Shown here: positions 9,533-18,879 of the stretch, piece by piece
How positions within the stretch are numbered: the first letter of the stretch is position 1
How the letters are laid out: each line of letters opens with the position of its first letter
NCBI GenBank assembly: GCA_963832725.1
Contig: CAWHVG010000006.1
Location: 310,001 to 374,000 of the forward strand
Origin: JAEZBP01 sp963832725
GTDB lineage: Bacteria; Myxococcota_A; Polyangia; Polyangiales; Sandaracinaceae
Length of the DNA stretch: 64,000 nt
Direction of reading: 5' to 3'
Notes under the pieces: generated by a model
Seen by the model: only the letters and a program-made list of their open reading frames with translations
What the model was told of the DNA's origin: nothing
Databases searched by the model: none
Position numbers and translations under genes: made by a program

Positions 9533-9978
9533 CGTGCCGCCCGGCACCGTGCGAGCACGCACTCGCCGATGCGCCGGGGGGGCGTGCCCGCGCGGATGGC
9601 CCATGTCTGCCGGACGATGTCCACCTGCACCTCGCCCCGTCCCCGGTGTCGGTTCACGTAGTGCAAGAGGGCGCTGTCGACGTACTCCACGGCGCGGACG
9701 CGGCCGCACGCGTGGACTTCCGGCCGGACGGGGCCGCCGCAGTCGAAGATGCGGAACGATTCGATGGCATGGACGCGCCCTCGTGCGTCACGCGCGACCA
9801 GGTAGCTGGTCCTCAGCGGCGCGGCGTGCGCGTACATCGAGAAGGTGTCGAGCGGGTAGACCAAGGAGGCGATGTGCTCACCGCGCCGCATGTCGAAGCG
9901 CACCAAGAAGGATAGAGCGACATAGGTGAGCACACAGACGATGGCGAAGCGGACACGGGGTGTGGGGAAGCGGGGCAT
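9529..9978 (-). CDS. Single-TM protein paired with HTTM-like protein
   Basis: This 149-residue protein has one N-terminal membrane segment ('FAIVCVLTYVALSFLV') and then a soluble domain with 'VYPLDTFSMYAHAAP' and two Cys (in 'RIFDCGGP' and 'VHACGRV'). A further Cys lies near the end. ATG 9978 places the segment directly after a basic N-terminus; the frame stays open upstream to 10119 but that extension is polar and unconserved. It overlaps the HTTM-like gene by 4 bp, so the two proteins likely act together in the inner membrane. Small proteins with a P-L-D-x-F-S-M-Y motif often neighbour HTTM genes in my recollection; function is unknown. Confidence 0.55.
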   Translation of the reverse strand: MPRFPTPRVRFAIVCVLTYVALSFLVRFDMRRGEHIASLVYPLDTFSMYAHAAPLRTSYLVARDARGRVHAIESFRIFDCGGPVRPEVHACGRVRAVEYVDSALLHYVNRHRGRGEVQVDIVRQTWAIRAGTPPRRIGECVLARCRAAR

Positions 9979-10124
9979 CGTCGTCGGCGACCTGAGCGCC
10001 GGCTCCCGGGCCGGGTGCGTCGGGTCACCATCATATCCCTTTCGTGTGCACCCATCCTCTCGCCGAAGCGGATAGTCATCCGAAACCGGGGAACTCCCCA
10101 TCGCCCGGAATGGGCCCATGCGGG

Positions 10125-10296
10125 CCTAGGTGACTGGTGTCGAACGACGCCCGAAGGATTTCCGAGCGCGATAGGTCCCGATCGTCGTTCGGCCCGACGA
10201 CGAAATGCTGAAGCATTTTGGAGGAGGGACGGGCGGCGAGACGGGCCTGTCCCGCCGGAAAGACGAGGAGCGCTCGTTTGACACCAGCCACCTAGG
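10125..10296. repeat. Structured element bounded by 23-bp imperfect inverted repeats
   Basis: The left arm, 10125-10147, begins CCTAGGTGACTGGTGTC. The right arm, 10274-10296, is its reverse complement with 2 mismatches in 23. The 126-bp interior includes a near-perfect hairpin AAATGCT-GA-AGCATTT at 10203-10218 followed by GGAGGAGG at 10220-10227. No open frame spans it convincingly. It lies between the divergent genes starting at 9978 (minus) and 10416 (plus). It could be a MITE-like element or a folded non-coding RNA; both are inference. Confidence 0.6.
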
Positions 10297-10415
10297 TCCC
10301 TTCGAATTCGAGCGTGCCGCGAGCGCGTTCAGCGCGGCCTCGTAGGCGGCGGAGAGTGACCCAGCCGGCGCTACGGGCTCGCGGACGGGACGGGGCGGCC
10401 CTACCATGGCGCGCG

Positions 10416-11630
10416 GTGAGCGATCGGCGACGACGCGCGCGGTGGATCATCCCGCCCGGACAGGATGATCTGCTGCAGCGTATGCTGACTCCGGATGGCG
10501 AGGCGGACGGCTTCGCGCTCGTGACCGCGTCGGCGCACGAGGACTGGATCGAGGGTCGCTACCTTCGCGGTGAGCAGACTGTCGCGCTGCGGCTGGAGCA
10601 CCCGGCGCAATCGGCTCGGGCAGGAGTGGATACGCGCCTGTTCCGCATCGTGGCGCGCGACGAGCCGGAGGAGCTAGTGCGGGCGGTCGCGAGACGCGTC
10701 GGAGCGTGGGAGCACGAGTTCCGCTGGCAAGCGCTCCCTCCGCCCGAGCCGCGCGCTCCCGCGCTCCCGCCGGCGAAGCGCACGGTGGACGTGGAATGGC
10801 TCGCGTTCCAGGCCGGGATCAAGCCCGCGCTGCGGGTGAGCGCCGACGCGTCCAGGATCGATGAGATCGTGGCGCGCTACCGAGAGCTCGGCGCCCACGT
10901 CGCGCGCTCGCACGCTCCCGTCCGTTGCGGCGACAGGGACCTCTGGGTCGCGTACGTGGCTCACTCGATCCACGAAGCGCGAGAGCTGCGGCGAGTCGAG
11001 GGGCAGCCCCGCCACGACGTCGAGCTCGGCCGGCTGCTGGGCACGCCCGGGTGCTGCGCGGAGGCGTTCGACGCGCGCCTCAGGCTGCCCCACCGCGGCT
11101 CGCTGGGCAATCGCGTGCTGCGACCACCGTGGCAGCTCGTACGCGGGGTCTTCGACGAGCGCGTCCGCCGCGCCGGAGCCGACGACTGGTACCTCGCCGC
11201 GTACGACGCGTGGGTCGAACGGCCGCTCCCCCCGCTCAACGTGCTGCTCCTCTCGGAGCACCGTCACCTGCTCAGCTTCGATCCCTGTCGCTACGACTGC
11301 GAGGCCGCGCTCTCGCTGGCGACGCGGATCGCCGACGCGATCGCCCGCGTCGACGCGCCGTGGCTCGAGCACCTCATGACCGAGCTCTCCCGCCCGATCG
11401 CCATCACCCCCGAGCGACACCGCGCGCACGTCGAGTTGGAGGGCCCCCTCGAGAAGGGCTCCCGCATCGTCCGCGCATGGGCGCCCGTTCGACCCGACGG
11501 TGGAACGAGCCCCGGTGACGAAGTCCTACGCCGCCGACTGCCCGGTCGCGCGGTGTCGCCGCGGGGGCGCGTCGAGTGGGGCCGCTACGCGCTCCCGACC
11601 CTGGTGGTCGACTTCTCCGCCGGTCGGTGA
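10416..11630 (+). CDS. DUF483-like protein with Cys-Cys motif
   Basis: GTG 10416 opens 'SDRRRRARWIIPPG'; the frame is open further upstream to 10314 but that extension is compositionally biased. The central region contains 'LGRLLGTPGCCAEAFDARL', a Gly-x-Pro-x-C-C-x-x-x-F arrangement typical of DUF483, and later 'HLLSFDPCRYDCEAAL', which supplies a P-C-x-x-x-C pair often found with it. These Cys positions suggest metal or Fe-S binding, but no activity is established as far as I know. The N-terminal 120 residues and the last 60 have no recognisable domain. No membrane segment is visible. It points toward, and ends 167 bp from, the convergent histidine kinase gene. Confidence 0.6.
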   Translation: MSDRRRRARWIIPPGQDDLLQRMLTPDGEADGFALVTASAHEDWIEGRYLRGEQTVALRLEHPAQSARAGVDTRLFRIVARDEPEELVRAVARRVGAWEHEFRWQALPPPEPRAPALPPAKRTVDVEWLAFQAGIKPALRVSADASRIDEIVARYRELGAHVARSHAPVRCGDRDLWVAYVAHSIHEARELRRVEGQPRHDVELGRLLGTPGCCAEAFDARLRLPHRGSLGNRVLRPPWQLVRGVFDERVRRAGADDWYLAAYDAWVERPLPPLNVLLLSEHRHLLSFDPCRYDCEAALSLATRIADAIARVDAPWLEHLMTELSRPIAITPERHRAHVELEGPLEKGSRIVRAWAPVRPDGGTSPGDEVLRRRLPGRAVSPRGRVEWGRYALPTLVVDFSAGR

Positions 11631-11797
11631 CGCCACCGCCGCCAAGCCCCGGCGCGCCGCTGCCCGAGCTGGAACGCCGTCAGCGTCCGCTCGGGCGAGC
11701 TCTTGGTCCGCAGCTCGACCCCGCGCTCTTCGGGGACCATCGACTTCCCGCTCTCCCGGAACACCATCGCTCGCGTCGTGCTCCTCCACCCTGATTC

Positions 11798-14110
11798 TCA
11801 CCGCTCCCCAGCACACCGATTTCCCGCAGTCACGACTTCTTCGGCGAGCGGAAGCGCGACGTGGAAGCGCGACCCGCGTCCGAGCTCACTGTCGGCCCAG
11901 ATCCGGCCGCCCAGCAGCTCCACGATGTCACGACAGATGTAGAGACCGAGCCCTAGGCCGCCATACTGGCTGACCGGCGCGTTGCGCGCGCGGAAGAAGC
12001 GGTCGAAGAGCTTCGGCACCTCATCGGCCGGGATGCCGATGCCCTGATCCGCGACCGAGACCACCACCTCGGCGCCGCGGCACACCACCGAGACGCGGAC
12101 GGCCGCGTCGGTCTTGCTGTACTTCATCGCGTTCTCGATCAGGTTCGACAACACCTGCGCGATGCGGCGCTCGTCTCCGAACACCGTCGGCTCGCTTTCC
12201 GGCAGCTCGAGCTCGAGCGCGTGCTGCGGATGCGCGACGCGGGCGCTGGACACCGTCTCCTCGGCGACCCGCGCGATGGCGACACGTCTCTTCTCCAACC
12301 GAAGCCCACCGGCATCGACGCGCGCAGAGTCCAGTAGATCGTCGATGAGCGCGCGCAGCTTGCCCACCTGACGCACAGCGTTGTCGAGCATGGCGCGCTG
12401 GTTGGCCTCGTCGGCGTACTCCTGCTGCAAGAGCTGCAGATAGATGACCAAAGGTGTCATCGGCGTACGGAGCTCGTGCGACATCGTGGCCAGGAACTCG
12501 TCGCGGACTCGCACGGCTTGCCTCGCCTCGCGATAGAGCTGTGCCTGCAACGTCGCCGCGCGCTTCTGCAGCGTATTGTCGACGCCGATCACGCCGACCC
12601 CGAGGAGCTCGCCGGAGGCGATGCTGACGGGATAGAAGCTCGCGAGGATGCTCTGCCGCTCGCCCTGCGGGCCCACATGTGCGCCGGGGACTTCCACACC
12701 CGTCACGGGCTCTCGCGTTTCCATCACGCGCAGGAGGATGGGCGCGATGGTCGGCGCGACGGTCGGCACCACTTCTTCCCACACCGTGCGGCCCTTGCTC
12801 ACCTCGGACGCAACGTGGTGGAACTGCCGGCGGAAAGTCTCGTTCACGCGCACGTAGCGCAAATCCCGGTCGAGGAACGCGAGCCCGACGGGCGCGGTGT
12901 GAAAGAGCGCATCGAGGAGGGCCAGCGCCGACTCCGCCGACTCGCGCGCCTCGCGGTCGCGCACCAGCAAGCGATCGCGCTCGGCCTCGGTCCGCAGGCG
13001 CTCGGTCACGTCGGTGATGACGGCGAGCGAGCGCCGGTGCGTTCCGTCCGGGTCGCGCTCGGCGATCGCGTCGAGAACCACGTCGATGATATCCCCGTTC
13101 TTCTTCTGCATCCGGTAGTGAATGTCTCGGCACTCACCGGCTTGATAGAAATCCGGGAGCACCGTATCGAGCGCGTACTGGCGCGATTCGGGCGTCAGGA
13201 AGTCCGTCGACAGGCGACCGAGCACGTCGTCCCGCTCGTAGCCCAAGGTGCGAAGCCACGCGTCGCTCACGCTGACGAGACGACCGGCGCGATCGATCGA
13301 GTGCATCATCACGGGCGTCTGGTCGTAGAGCTGGCGGTAGCGCCGCTCGTTGACGAGCATCGCGCTCTCCATCCGCATGCGCTCGCTGACGTCGCAGAAG
13401 GTCCACACGCGCCCCGCCGGCGAGGTCCTGACCGAGCACTCGAGCACGCGCCCGTCGCGACACTCGATGCGGCGTGCCTCGTCGGAGACCGGACCCCGGC
13501 GGACCTCCTCGAAGAACACTTCACCACCCTCGACCTGTGCCACGGCGAGTCGGAGGACCGCGTTCTCGTCGAGCGTCTCGGTCGCCCCCCAGAGCTCCGC
13601 GAAGCGACGGTTCCATCTCGCGACCGTCCCGTCTCCGCGGACGAGGAGGAGCCCTTCCGGGTACGACTCGAACCCCGCATGGAGCACCCGGACTTCTTCG
13701 TCCTCCGCGTCCCTGCTCCCGCCGCTCCGGACGACGAGGATGGTGATGATCTCGGACACCTCTCCGCCGGCCCCTCGCTTCCACGGCCGGAGCGCGGCCA
13801 CGACGGGTAGCGTCGTTCCGCCCGACCGCAGCGCGCGATACTCGGCGCTACGCGCCTCGCCACTCTCGGCGACCTCGCGGAGCGCGGCGCGCAGCCGCGA
13901 GAGGTCCCCCGCGTGAACAATCGCCTCGAGTGGGGCGGGGTCGCCCGCCGGGAGATCGAGGAGCGATGCCAACGCGGCGCTGAGGGAGACCGTCTCGAGC
14001 GCCCGCGCACGGGCCCACCACGCGCACAAAGCGAGCCCGTTCAGCAGCTCTCGCCCGCCGTCCTCGTCCGCGCGCTCTCGCCTGCGCGTCGCCTGCGCTG
14101 CCGGTTGCAA
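11798..14110 (-). CDS. Multi-PAS sensor histidine kinase
   Basis: The 770-residue protein has three clear PAS folds, at about residues 150-250, 260-375 and 400-515 ('PVMMHSIDRAGRLVSVSDA', 'PVGLAFLDRDLRYVRVNET'), after a weaker N-terminal PAS-like region. A HisKA domain follows with H-box 'FLATMSHELRTPMTP' (His near 544), then a HATPase domain with N-box 'VLSNLIENAMKYSK', 'VADQGIGIPADE' and 'GLGLGLYICRDIVELLGGRI'. No membrane segment or signal peptide is apparent, so it is probably a soluble sensor. There is no receiver domain and no response-regulator gene beside it, so its partner must be encoded elsewhere. The N-terminus could start at a later Met or Val; 14110 is the longest. Confidence 0.9.
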   Translation of the reverse strand: MQPAAQATRRRERADEDGGRELLNGLALCAWWARARALETVSLSAALASLLDLPAGDPAPLEAIVHAGDLSRLRAALREVAESGEARSAEYRALRSGGTTLPVVAALRPWKRGAGGEVSEIITILVVRSGGSRDAEDEEVRVLHAGFESYPEGLLLVRGDGTVARWNRRFAELWGATETLDENAVLRLAVAQVEGGEVFFEEVRRGPVSDEARRIECRDGRVLECSVRTSPAGRVWTFCDVSERMRMESAMLVNERRYRQLYDQTPVMMHSIDRAGRLVSVSDAWLRTLGYERDDVLGRLSTDFLTPESRQYALDTVLPDFYQAGECRDIHYRMQKKNGDIIDVVLDAIAERDPDGTHRRSLAVITDVTERLRTEAERDRLLVRDREARESAESALALLDALFHTAPVGLAFLDRDLRYVRVNETFRRQFHHVASEVSKGRTVWEEVVPTVAPTIAPILLRVMETREPVTGVEVPGAHVGPQGERQSILASFYPVSIASGELLGVGVIGVDNTLQKRAATLQAQLYREARQAVRVRDEFLATMSHELRTPMTPLVIYLQLLQQEYADEANQRAMLDNAVRQVGKLRALIDDLLDSARVDAGGLRLEKRRVAIARVAEETVSSARVAHPQHALELELPESEPTVFGDERRIAQVLSNLIENAMKYSKTDAAVRVSVVCRGAEVVVSVADQGIGIPADEVPKLFDRFFRARNAPVSQYGGLGLGLYICRDIVELLGGRIWADSELGRGSRFHVALPLAEEVVTAGNRCAGER

Positions 14111-14177
14111 CCCGTCGCTCCCTGGTCGTCACCACGCAGGACGCACGCGCCATGCCGAGACCGTCGAGCCGCGCACC

Positions 14178-14888
14178 TCAGCGCGACCGCGCCGTCACGC
14201 GCAGCGTGCGATAGGTGACGCTCACGCCGTCCTTCTCCAAATCGCGCTCGGCCACGACGGCGCGCTCGAGCCCCGCTCCGTCGAGGAGCGCGCAGAGGTA
14301 ATCCATGTCGCCCGAGGTGCCGAAGAACATCAGCGCTCGGCCTCCGGGCCGGAGGCGGCTCGCGAGCTCGGCCACGAAGCGCCGGAGCGCCCCGTAGCCT
14401 TCGTCGGCGATGCTCGCCTCCAACACGTCGCGCGGCCGCAGCCAGCGGAATGGCGGATCGAAGACGATCAGGTCGAACGTACCTTCGACCGCCTCGAACA
14501 CGTCACTCTCGAAGAAGCGCGTCCGCTGCGCGACGCCGTTCCGGATCGCGTTGTCACGCGCCGCCGCGACGGCGTGCGGGTTGAGATCGACACCGACGAC
14601 CTCCCGGGCTCGGGAGGCGGCCAGGATGGCGTTCACGCCGCTGCCGGTCCCCATGTCGAGCACCCGGTCGCTCCCCCGGACCTCGTCGAGGACCGCGCGC
14701 CCGAGCAGATCCGACGTCGGTGTCGGCGCGAAGACCTCTGCCGGCACGACCAGGTCGAGGTCGAGGTACGAGACGCGTTGCGCTCCGGCCGCGCGCATCG
14801 CTCGGTACGCCGACTCGTGCCAGAGGCGGATCCGCTCGACCTCGTCCTCCGAGAACGTCGGCACGTAGGGCTCGTCGCGGCGCGTCAT
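14178..14888 (-). CDS. Class I SAM-dependent methyltransferase (PrmC/RlmG-like)
   Basis: Motif I is 'VLDMGTGSGVNAILAA', the acidic residue of motif II is in 'VVGVDLNPHAVAAARDNA', and motif IV reads 'FDLIVFDPPFRW'. The D-P-P-F in place of N-P-P-Y still fits the N-methyltransferase group that acts on glutamine or on guanine/adenine bases. ATG 14888 ('MTRRDEPYVPTF') is preferred to 14939, which adds a short polar tail. The 236-residue length fits a compact catalytic domain with a 55-residue N-terminal extension. The target, protein or nucleic acid, cannot be told from sequence. Confidence 0.75.
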   Translation of the reverse strand: MTRRDEPYVPTFSEDEVERIRLWHESAYRAMRAAGAQRVSYLDLDLVVPAEVFAPTPTSDLLGRAVLDEVRGSDRVLDMGTGSGVNAILAASRAREVVGVDLNPHAVAAARDNAIRNGVAQRTRFFESDVFEAVEGTFDLIVFDPPFRWLRPRDVLEASIADEGYGALRRFVAELASRLRPGGRALMFFGTSGDMDYLCALLDGAGLERAVVAERDLEKDGVSVTYRTLRVTARSR

Positions 14889-14970
14889 CCGCTTCGTCTG
14901 CCACGGCGGCGGGCGCCGCTCAATCCCCGAATCGAGCATGTCGAGCGACTTCCGACGTGACCGATGCCGG

Positions 14971-15654
14971 CTACATCTGCTCCTTGATGCCCTTGCGGAT
15001 CAGCATCCAGTTCGTCGGGTAGGCGGTGACGAAGCCGGCGAGCATCGCGAGCTGCATCATCAGCCAGAACGAGGGCTCGCTCGCCTCGAGCGGCGCGTGG
15101 AGGACGCTCCCGAAGAGCCAGAAGCGGGCGATGGCCATGCCTCCGTACATGCCGATCTGCCAGGAGATCAGCGAGAGCGTGTCGGCCTTCACCGCCTCGA
15201 TGATCCCACGCCCCACGGACAGGTCCCGCATGGGCGCGATCGCGAAGTACTGGAACACGATGCCGAACGCGAACGCGATGACGAAGTCCAGGCTCCAGGC
15301 CGCGAAGATGCTGTCGGGGAAGAGACCAGGATAGCCGAACGCGGCGAGGATCACCGGCCACAACGCCGCCGCGCTCTCGGCGATGATGTCCCCCAACGCG
15401 CAGCCCGCGCCGCAGTGCAACGCGCCCTTGGCGACCGCGATGGGAAAGGGCGTGTCACCATGCTTGCCGCGCCCGTGCCTCCGATAGAACCACACCAAGA
15501 GCGGGCCACCGAAGAGCGCGGTCAGCGGCCACACCGCCGCCATGATCTTCATGTGCGGCGGATGACGCACCACGTCGACGGCCACCCAGAGGGCACACAG
15601 GACGCAGATCGCGATGGACGCGATCGAGATGCCGGTGAGCCAGGTTGGGATCAT
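14971..15654 (-). CDS. DUF4396 membrane protein
   Basis: The 227-residue product has about six hydrophobic segments. Its signature is 'ALHCGAGCALGDIIAES' (H-x-x-x-G-C-x-x-G-D), which is characteristic of DUF4396 proteins and suggests metal coordination within the membrane. The ending 'YPTNWMLIRKGIKEQM' is also familiar for the family. ATG 15654 directly precedes the first membrane segment, so the longer open frame to 16191 is not used. It stands alone, with 82 bp to the methyltransferase gene. Function is unknown; links with metal or multicopper proteins have been proposed for relatives. Confidence 0.8.
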   Translation of the reverse strand: MIPTWLTGISIASIAICVLCALWVAVDVVRHPPHMKIMAAVWPLTALFGGPLLVWFYRRHGRGKHGDTPFPIAVAKGALHCGAGCALGDIIAESAAALWPVILAAFGYPGLFPDSIFAAWSLDFVIAFAFGIVFQYFAIAPMRDLSVGRGIIEAVKADTLSLISWQIGMYGGMAIARFWLFGSVLHAPLEASEPSFWLMMQLAMLAGFVTAYPTNWMLIRKGIKEQM

Positions 15655-16096
15655 TCGATTCCTTTCGTCCGTCGGCGGAGCATGGATACGGGGCCGCCCG
15701 CGCAACCCCCTGTCGGCCACGTCGAGGACGGGCGGAGCCTCCGGGACGCCGTCACCGTCGTCGTGCTCGGGGCTCGCGACATCGTGCCGGCGGTGCAAGC
15801 GTCCGCCCGGGAGCACGTACCCGCATCGACGTCGGCGCCAGCGAGAGCGGATGCGCCGCGCGGCTCGCTCGATGACGTACTCGGATCGAGTCTCGAGGCC
15901 ACCGGAGAGCGCCATCGCTCCGCCGAGCGCATTGTCACTGTGCCGAGCGCGCCGGCGATGCCGAGCACGTAGGGCACGCTGCCCAGGATCGCAAGCGCGG
16001 CGTCTTCCTGTACGCCCGGAGACGCGGCAGCCGTAACCTGGTGCGCGAAGGACACGATGAAGCTCTCGCTCGCGCGTTGTGCTATGCGCCTTGCCC
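15655..16096. other. 442-bp intergenic region, no convincing gene
   Basis: This lies between divergent genes and should contain both promoters. A minus-strand frame here includes a hydrophobic run ('LGSVPYVLGIAGALGTV'), but it lacks a start with a ribosome binding site and its flanks look like non-coding GC-rich sequence. I regard it as non-coding or a decayed fragment. Confidence 0.35.
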
Positions 16097-18829
16097 ATGA
16101 CGCGCCGGATCTCGTTCCTCCTCGCCCTCGTTCTGCTCGGCTGCGGCGGTTCGCAGCACGCCGACACCACGCCGGAGCCCGCCGCCGACACGCAGGCGAG
16201 CGCGCCCGCGCCACAGCCGCCGCCGGAAGGACGGCTGCCGGCCGACGTCCGGCCGACGCACTACGCGCTCGATCTCGCGATCGATCCGCGTGAAGAGCGC
16301 TTCCACGGCACGGCGCGCATCGACGTGACGCTGCCTGGCGCGCAGCGGGCGATCTACCTGAACGCCAAGGGGATGAACGTCACGGAGGCGACGATCACGC
16401 CCGAGGGTGGCGAGGCGACGGCGGCCACGTTCGCGATGGTCGACGAGGAGCGCGGGCTCGCGTCGGTGACGCTGGAAGAGCCGGTCGGGCCGGGCGCGGT
16501 CACCCTCGCGCTGACCTACGACGCGCCCTTCGATCAGACGCTGGAGGGCATCTACCACGTCGAGCAGGCCGGCGAGCACTACGCCTTCTCGCAGATGGAG
16601 CCGCTCAGCGCGCGCAAAGCCTTCCCCTGCTTCGACGAGCCCTCGTTCAAGACGCCCTTCGACGTGACGCTGACCGTCCGCGAGGGCGACGTGGCCATCG
16701 CCAACGCCCCGGAGACCTCGGCCGAGGACGCGGGGGCCGAAGACGCGGGCGAGGGGATGCGTCACGTGCACTTCGCGACCACGCCCGCGCTGCCCACCTA
16801 CCTCGTCGCGTTCGCGGTCGGCCCGCTCGACGTGGTCGACGGCGGCACCATCCCCGCGAGCTCGGTCCGCGAGCGGCCGCTCCCGCTCCGCGGCGTCGCA
16901 GCGCACGGCCAAGGCGCGCACCTCGCCTACGCGATGGAGCACACGGGCGCCATCGTGACGGCCCTCGAGGATTACTTCGGGCGGCCCTACCCCTACGCGA
17001 AGCTGGACCTGATCGCGGTGCCCGACTTCGCCGCCGGCGCGATGGAGAACGCGGGCGCGGTCACCTTCCGCGACGTGCTCCTCTTGCTCGACGACGACGC
17101 GCCGCTCCGGCAGCGGGAGGGTTTCGCCTACGTGACCGCGCACGAGCTGGCCCACCAGTGGTTCGGCGATCTCGTCACCATGGCCTGGTGGGACGACCTC
17201 TGGCTCAACGAGGCGTTCGCGACCTGGATGGAGACCCGCATCATCCAGGCGACCTTCCCGGAGTACCACCCCGAGGTCGCGCAGATGCGCAACGTGCTCC
17301 ACGCGATGAGCAGCGACAGCCTGGCCAGCGCGCGGCAGATCAGGCAACCGATCGGGAGCGACCACGACATCCACAATGCCTTCGACGCCATCACCTATCA
17401 GAAGGGCGACGCGGTCCTCTCGATGTTCGAGACCTGGCTGACGCCGGACGTCTTCCAGCGCGGCATCCAGCGCTACGTCGAAGAGCACGCCGGCGGAAAC
17501 GCGACGGCGGCCGATCTCTTCACCGCGCTGAGCGCGGAGGCCGGACGCGACGTCCGCGGTCCTTTCACGTCGTTCACCGATCAGCCGGGCGTGCCGCTGG
17601 TCGAGGCGACGCCGAGCTGCACCGACGGAACGGGTAGCGTGGCGCTCCGGCAGTCGCGCTACACGCCTCTCGGCTCCGACGCGGATGCCGAGAGCTGGCA
17701 GATCCCCGTCTGCGTTCGCTACGCGGCCGGCGGGCAGGAGCACACACAGTGCACGCTGCTCACGGAGCAGGAGGGCGCGATCGAGCTGGAGCACGGCTGC
17801 GCGAGCTGGCTGATGCCCAACGCGGGCGGCCACGGTTACTACCGCTTCACGATGCCGGGCGAGGCGCTCGCCTCGCTCCGCGAGCACGGGCTGGACGCGC
17901 TCGACGTGCGCGAGCAGATGGCGCTGGCCGACAGCATCGAGGCGAGCTTCGACGCAGGGCATACGTCTTTCGCGGACGCCCTCTCCGCGCTCGAGCCGCT
18001 GGCCCGGAGCGAGGAGCGCAGCGTCGCGAGCGCGCCGATGCATCTGATCCAGCTCGCCATCGATCACCTGCTCGACGAGGGTGGCGTGACCCGCGCCCGG
18101 CGACACGCGGCGACCCTCTACCGCGCCCAGGCGCGCCGGCTCGGCTGGACGCCGCGCGCCGACGAGGATCCGGAGACGGCGCTCTGGCGCGCAGAGCTGC
18201 TCGGATTCCTGGCGCAGGTAGCCGAGGATCCGCAGGTGCGTCGCGAGGCCGCCCGGCGCGGTCGCGCCTACCTCGGCGAGGGGGGCGACGGAGCCATCCA
18301 CCCGGACGCGGTCTCGCCGGATCTCGCGGGCGTGGCGGTCACGGTCGCCGTGCAGGAAGGCGGCGCCGCGCTCTTCAATCGCGTCCTCGGGTTGCTCGCC
18401 GAGACGACCGACCCGGCCATGCGGGGCCGGCTGGTGTCCGCGCTCTCGGCGGCGCGCGAGCCGGCGCTCCGCCAGCGCGCGCTCGACCTGACGCTGGACG
18501 AGCGGCTGCGGGTCAACGAGCTCTTCACGCCGCTGATGACGCAGTTCGGCGACGCGGAAGGTGTCGATACGGCCTGGACCTGGCTGCGCGAGCACTACGA
18601 CGCGCTGGCTGCACGCATGGGCCCCGGTCGCGCCGGCTACCTGCCCTTCGCGGCCAGCCGCTTCTGCAGCGCCGAGAAGGCCGAGGAAGCGACTCAGTTC
18701 TTCACGCCCAAAGTCGCGCACACCGAAGGCGGCCCGCGCAATCTGCAGAGCGCCGTCGAACGTGTGCAGCTCTGCGGCCGCCTCGCCGACCACGCCCGCG
18801 AGAGCGCCCGCGCGTTCTTCGCCCACTGA
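16097..18829 (+). CDS. M1-family aminopeptidase lipoprotein
   Basis: ATG 16097 gives 'MTRRISFLLALVLLGCGGS', a lipoprotein signal with lipobox L-L-G-C. The zinc metallopeptidase core is intact: exopeptidase motif 'GAMENAG' near residue 314, zinc site H-E-L-A-H at 349-353, and the third ligand Glu near 372 in 'LNEAFATWMETR'. The C-terminal 400 residues form the ERAP1/PepN-type helical domain. At 910 residues the length matches full M1 enzymes. It should remove N-terminal residues from peptides outside the cytoplasm, held to a membrane by lipid. An unusually long antisense frame runs along the whole gene; it reflects codon bias and has no domains. Confidence 0.93.
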   Translation: MTRRISFLLALVLLGCGGSQHADTTPEPAADTQASAPAPQPPPEGRLPADVRPTHYALDLAIDPREERFHGTARIDVTLPGAQRAIYLNAKGMNVTEATITPEGGEATAATFAMVDEERGLASVTLEEPVGPGAVTLALTYDAPFDQTLEGIYHVEQAGEHYAFSQMEPLSARKAFPCFDEPSFKTPFDVTLTVREGDVAIANAPETSAEDAGAEDAGEGMRHVHFATTPALPTYLVAFAVGPLDVVDGGTIPASSVRERPLPLRGVAAHGQGAHLAYAMEHTGAIVTALEDYFGRPYPYAKLDLIAVPDFAAGAMENAGAVTFRDVLLLLDDDAPLRQREGFAYVTAHELAHQWFGDLVTMAWWDDLWLNEAFATWMETRIIQATFPEYHPEVAQMRNVLHAMSSDSLASARQIRQPIGSDHDIHNAFDAITYQKGDAVLSMFETWLTPDVFQRGIQRYVEEHAGGNATAADLFTALSAEAGRDVRGPFTSFTDQPGVPLVEATPSCTDGTGSVALRQSRYTPLGSDADAESWQIPVCVRYAAGGQEHTQCTLLTEQEGAIELEHGCASWLMPNAGGHGYYRFTMPGEALASLREHGLDALDVREQMALADSIEASFDAGHTSFADALSALEPLARSEERSVASAPMHLIQLAIDHLLDEGGVTRARRHAATLYRAQARRLGWTPRADEDPETALWRAELLGFLAQVAEDPQVRREAARRGRAYLGEGGDGAIHPDAVSPDLAGVAVTVAVQEGGAALFNRVLGLLAETTDPAMRGRLVSALSAAREPALRQRALDLTLDERLRVNELFTPLMTQFGDAEGVDTAWTWLREHYDALAARMGPGRAGYLPFAASRFCSAEKAEEATQFFTPKVAHTEGGPRNLQSAVERVQLCGRLADHARESARAFFAH

Positions 18830-18879
18830 AGGGCGAGCCGGCGCTTGACCAGGCGGCGGGCCGGCACGAGCATCGGCGC

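Noticed and set aside
12476..13810. Plus-strand frame opposite the PAS histidine kinase
   Set aside because: His/Arg-rich shadow of the kinase gene with no domain of its own.
15655..16096. Minus-strand frame with a short hydrophobic run between 15655 and 16096
   Set aside because: No start with a ribosome binding site and no family resemblance; the hydrophobic run alone is not sufficient.
16082..18826. A 914-residue open frame antisense to the M1 aminopeptidase gene
   Set aside because: It mirrors the codon bias of the sense gene in GC-rich DNA, is His/Arg/Ala-rich and has no recognisable domain.
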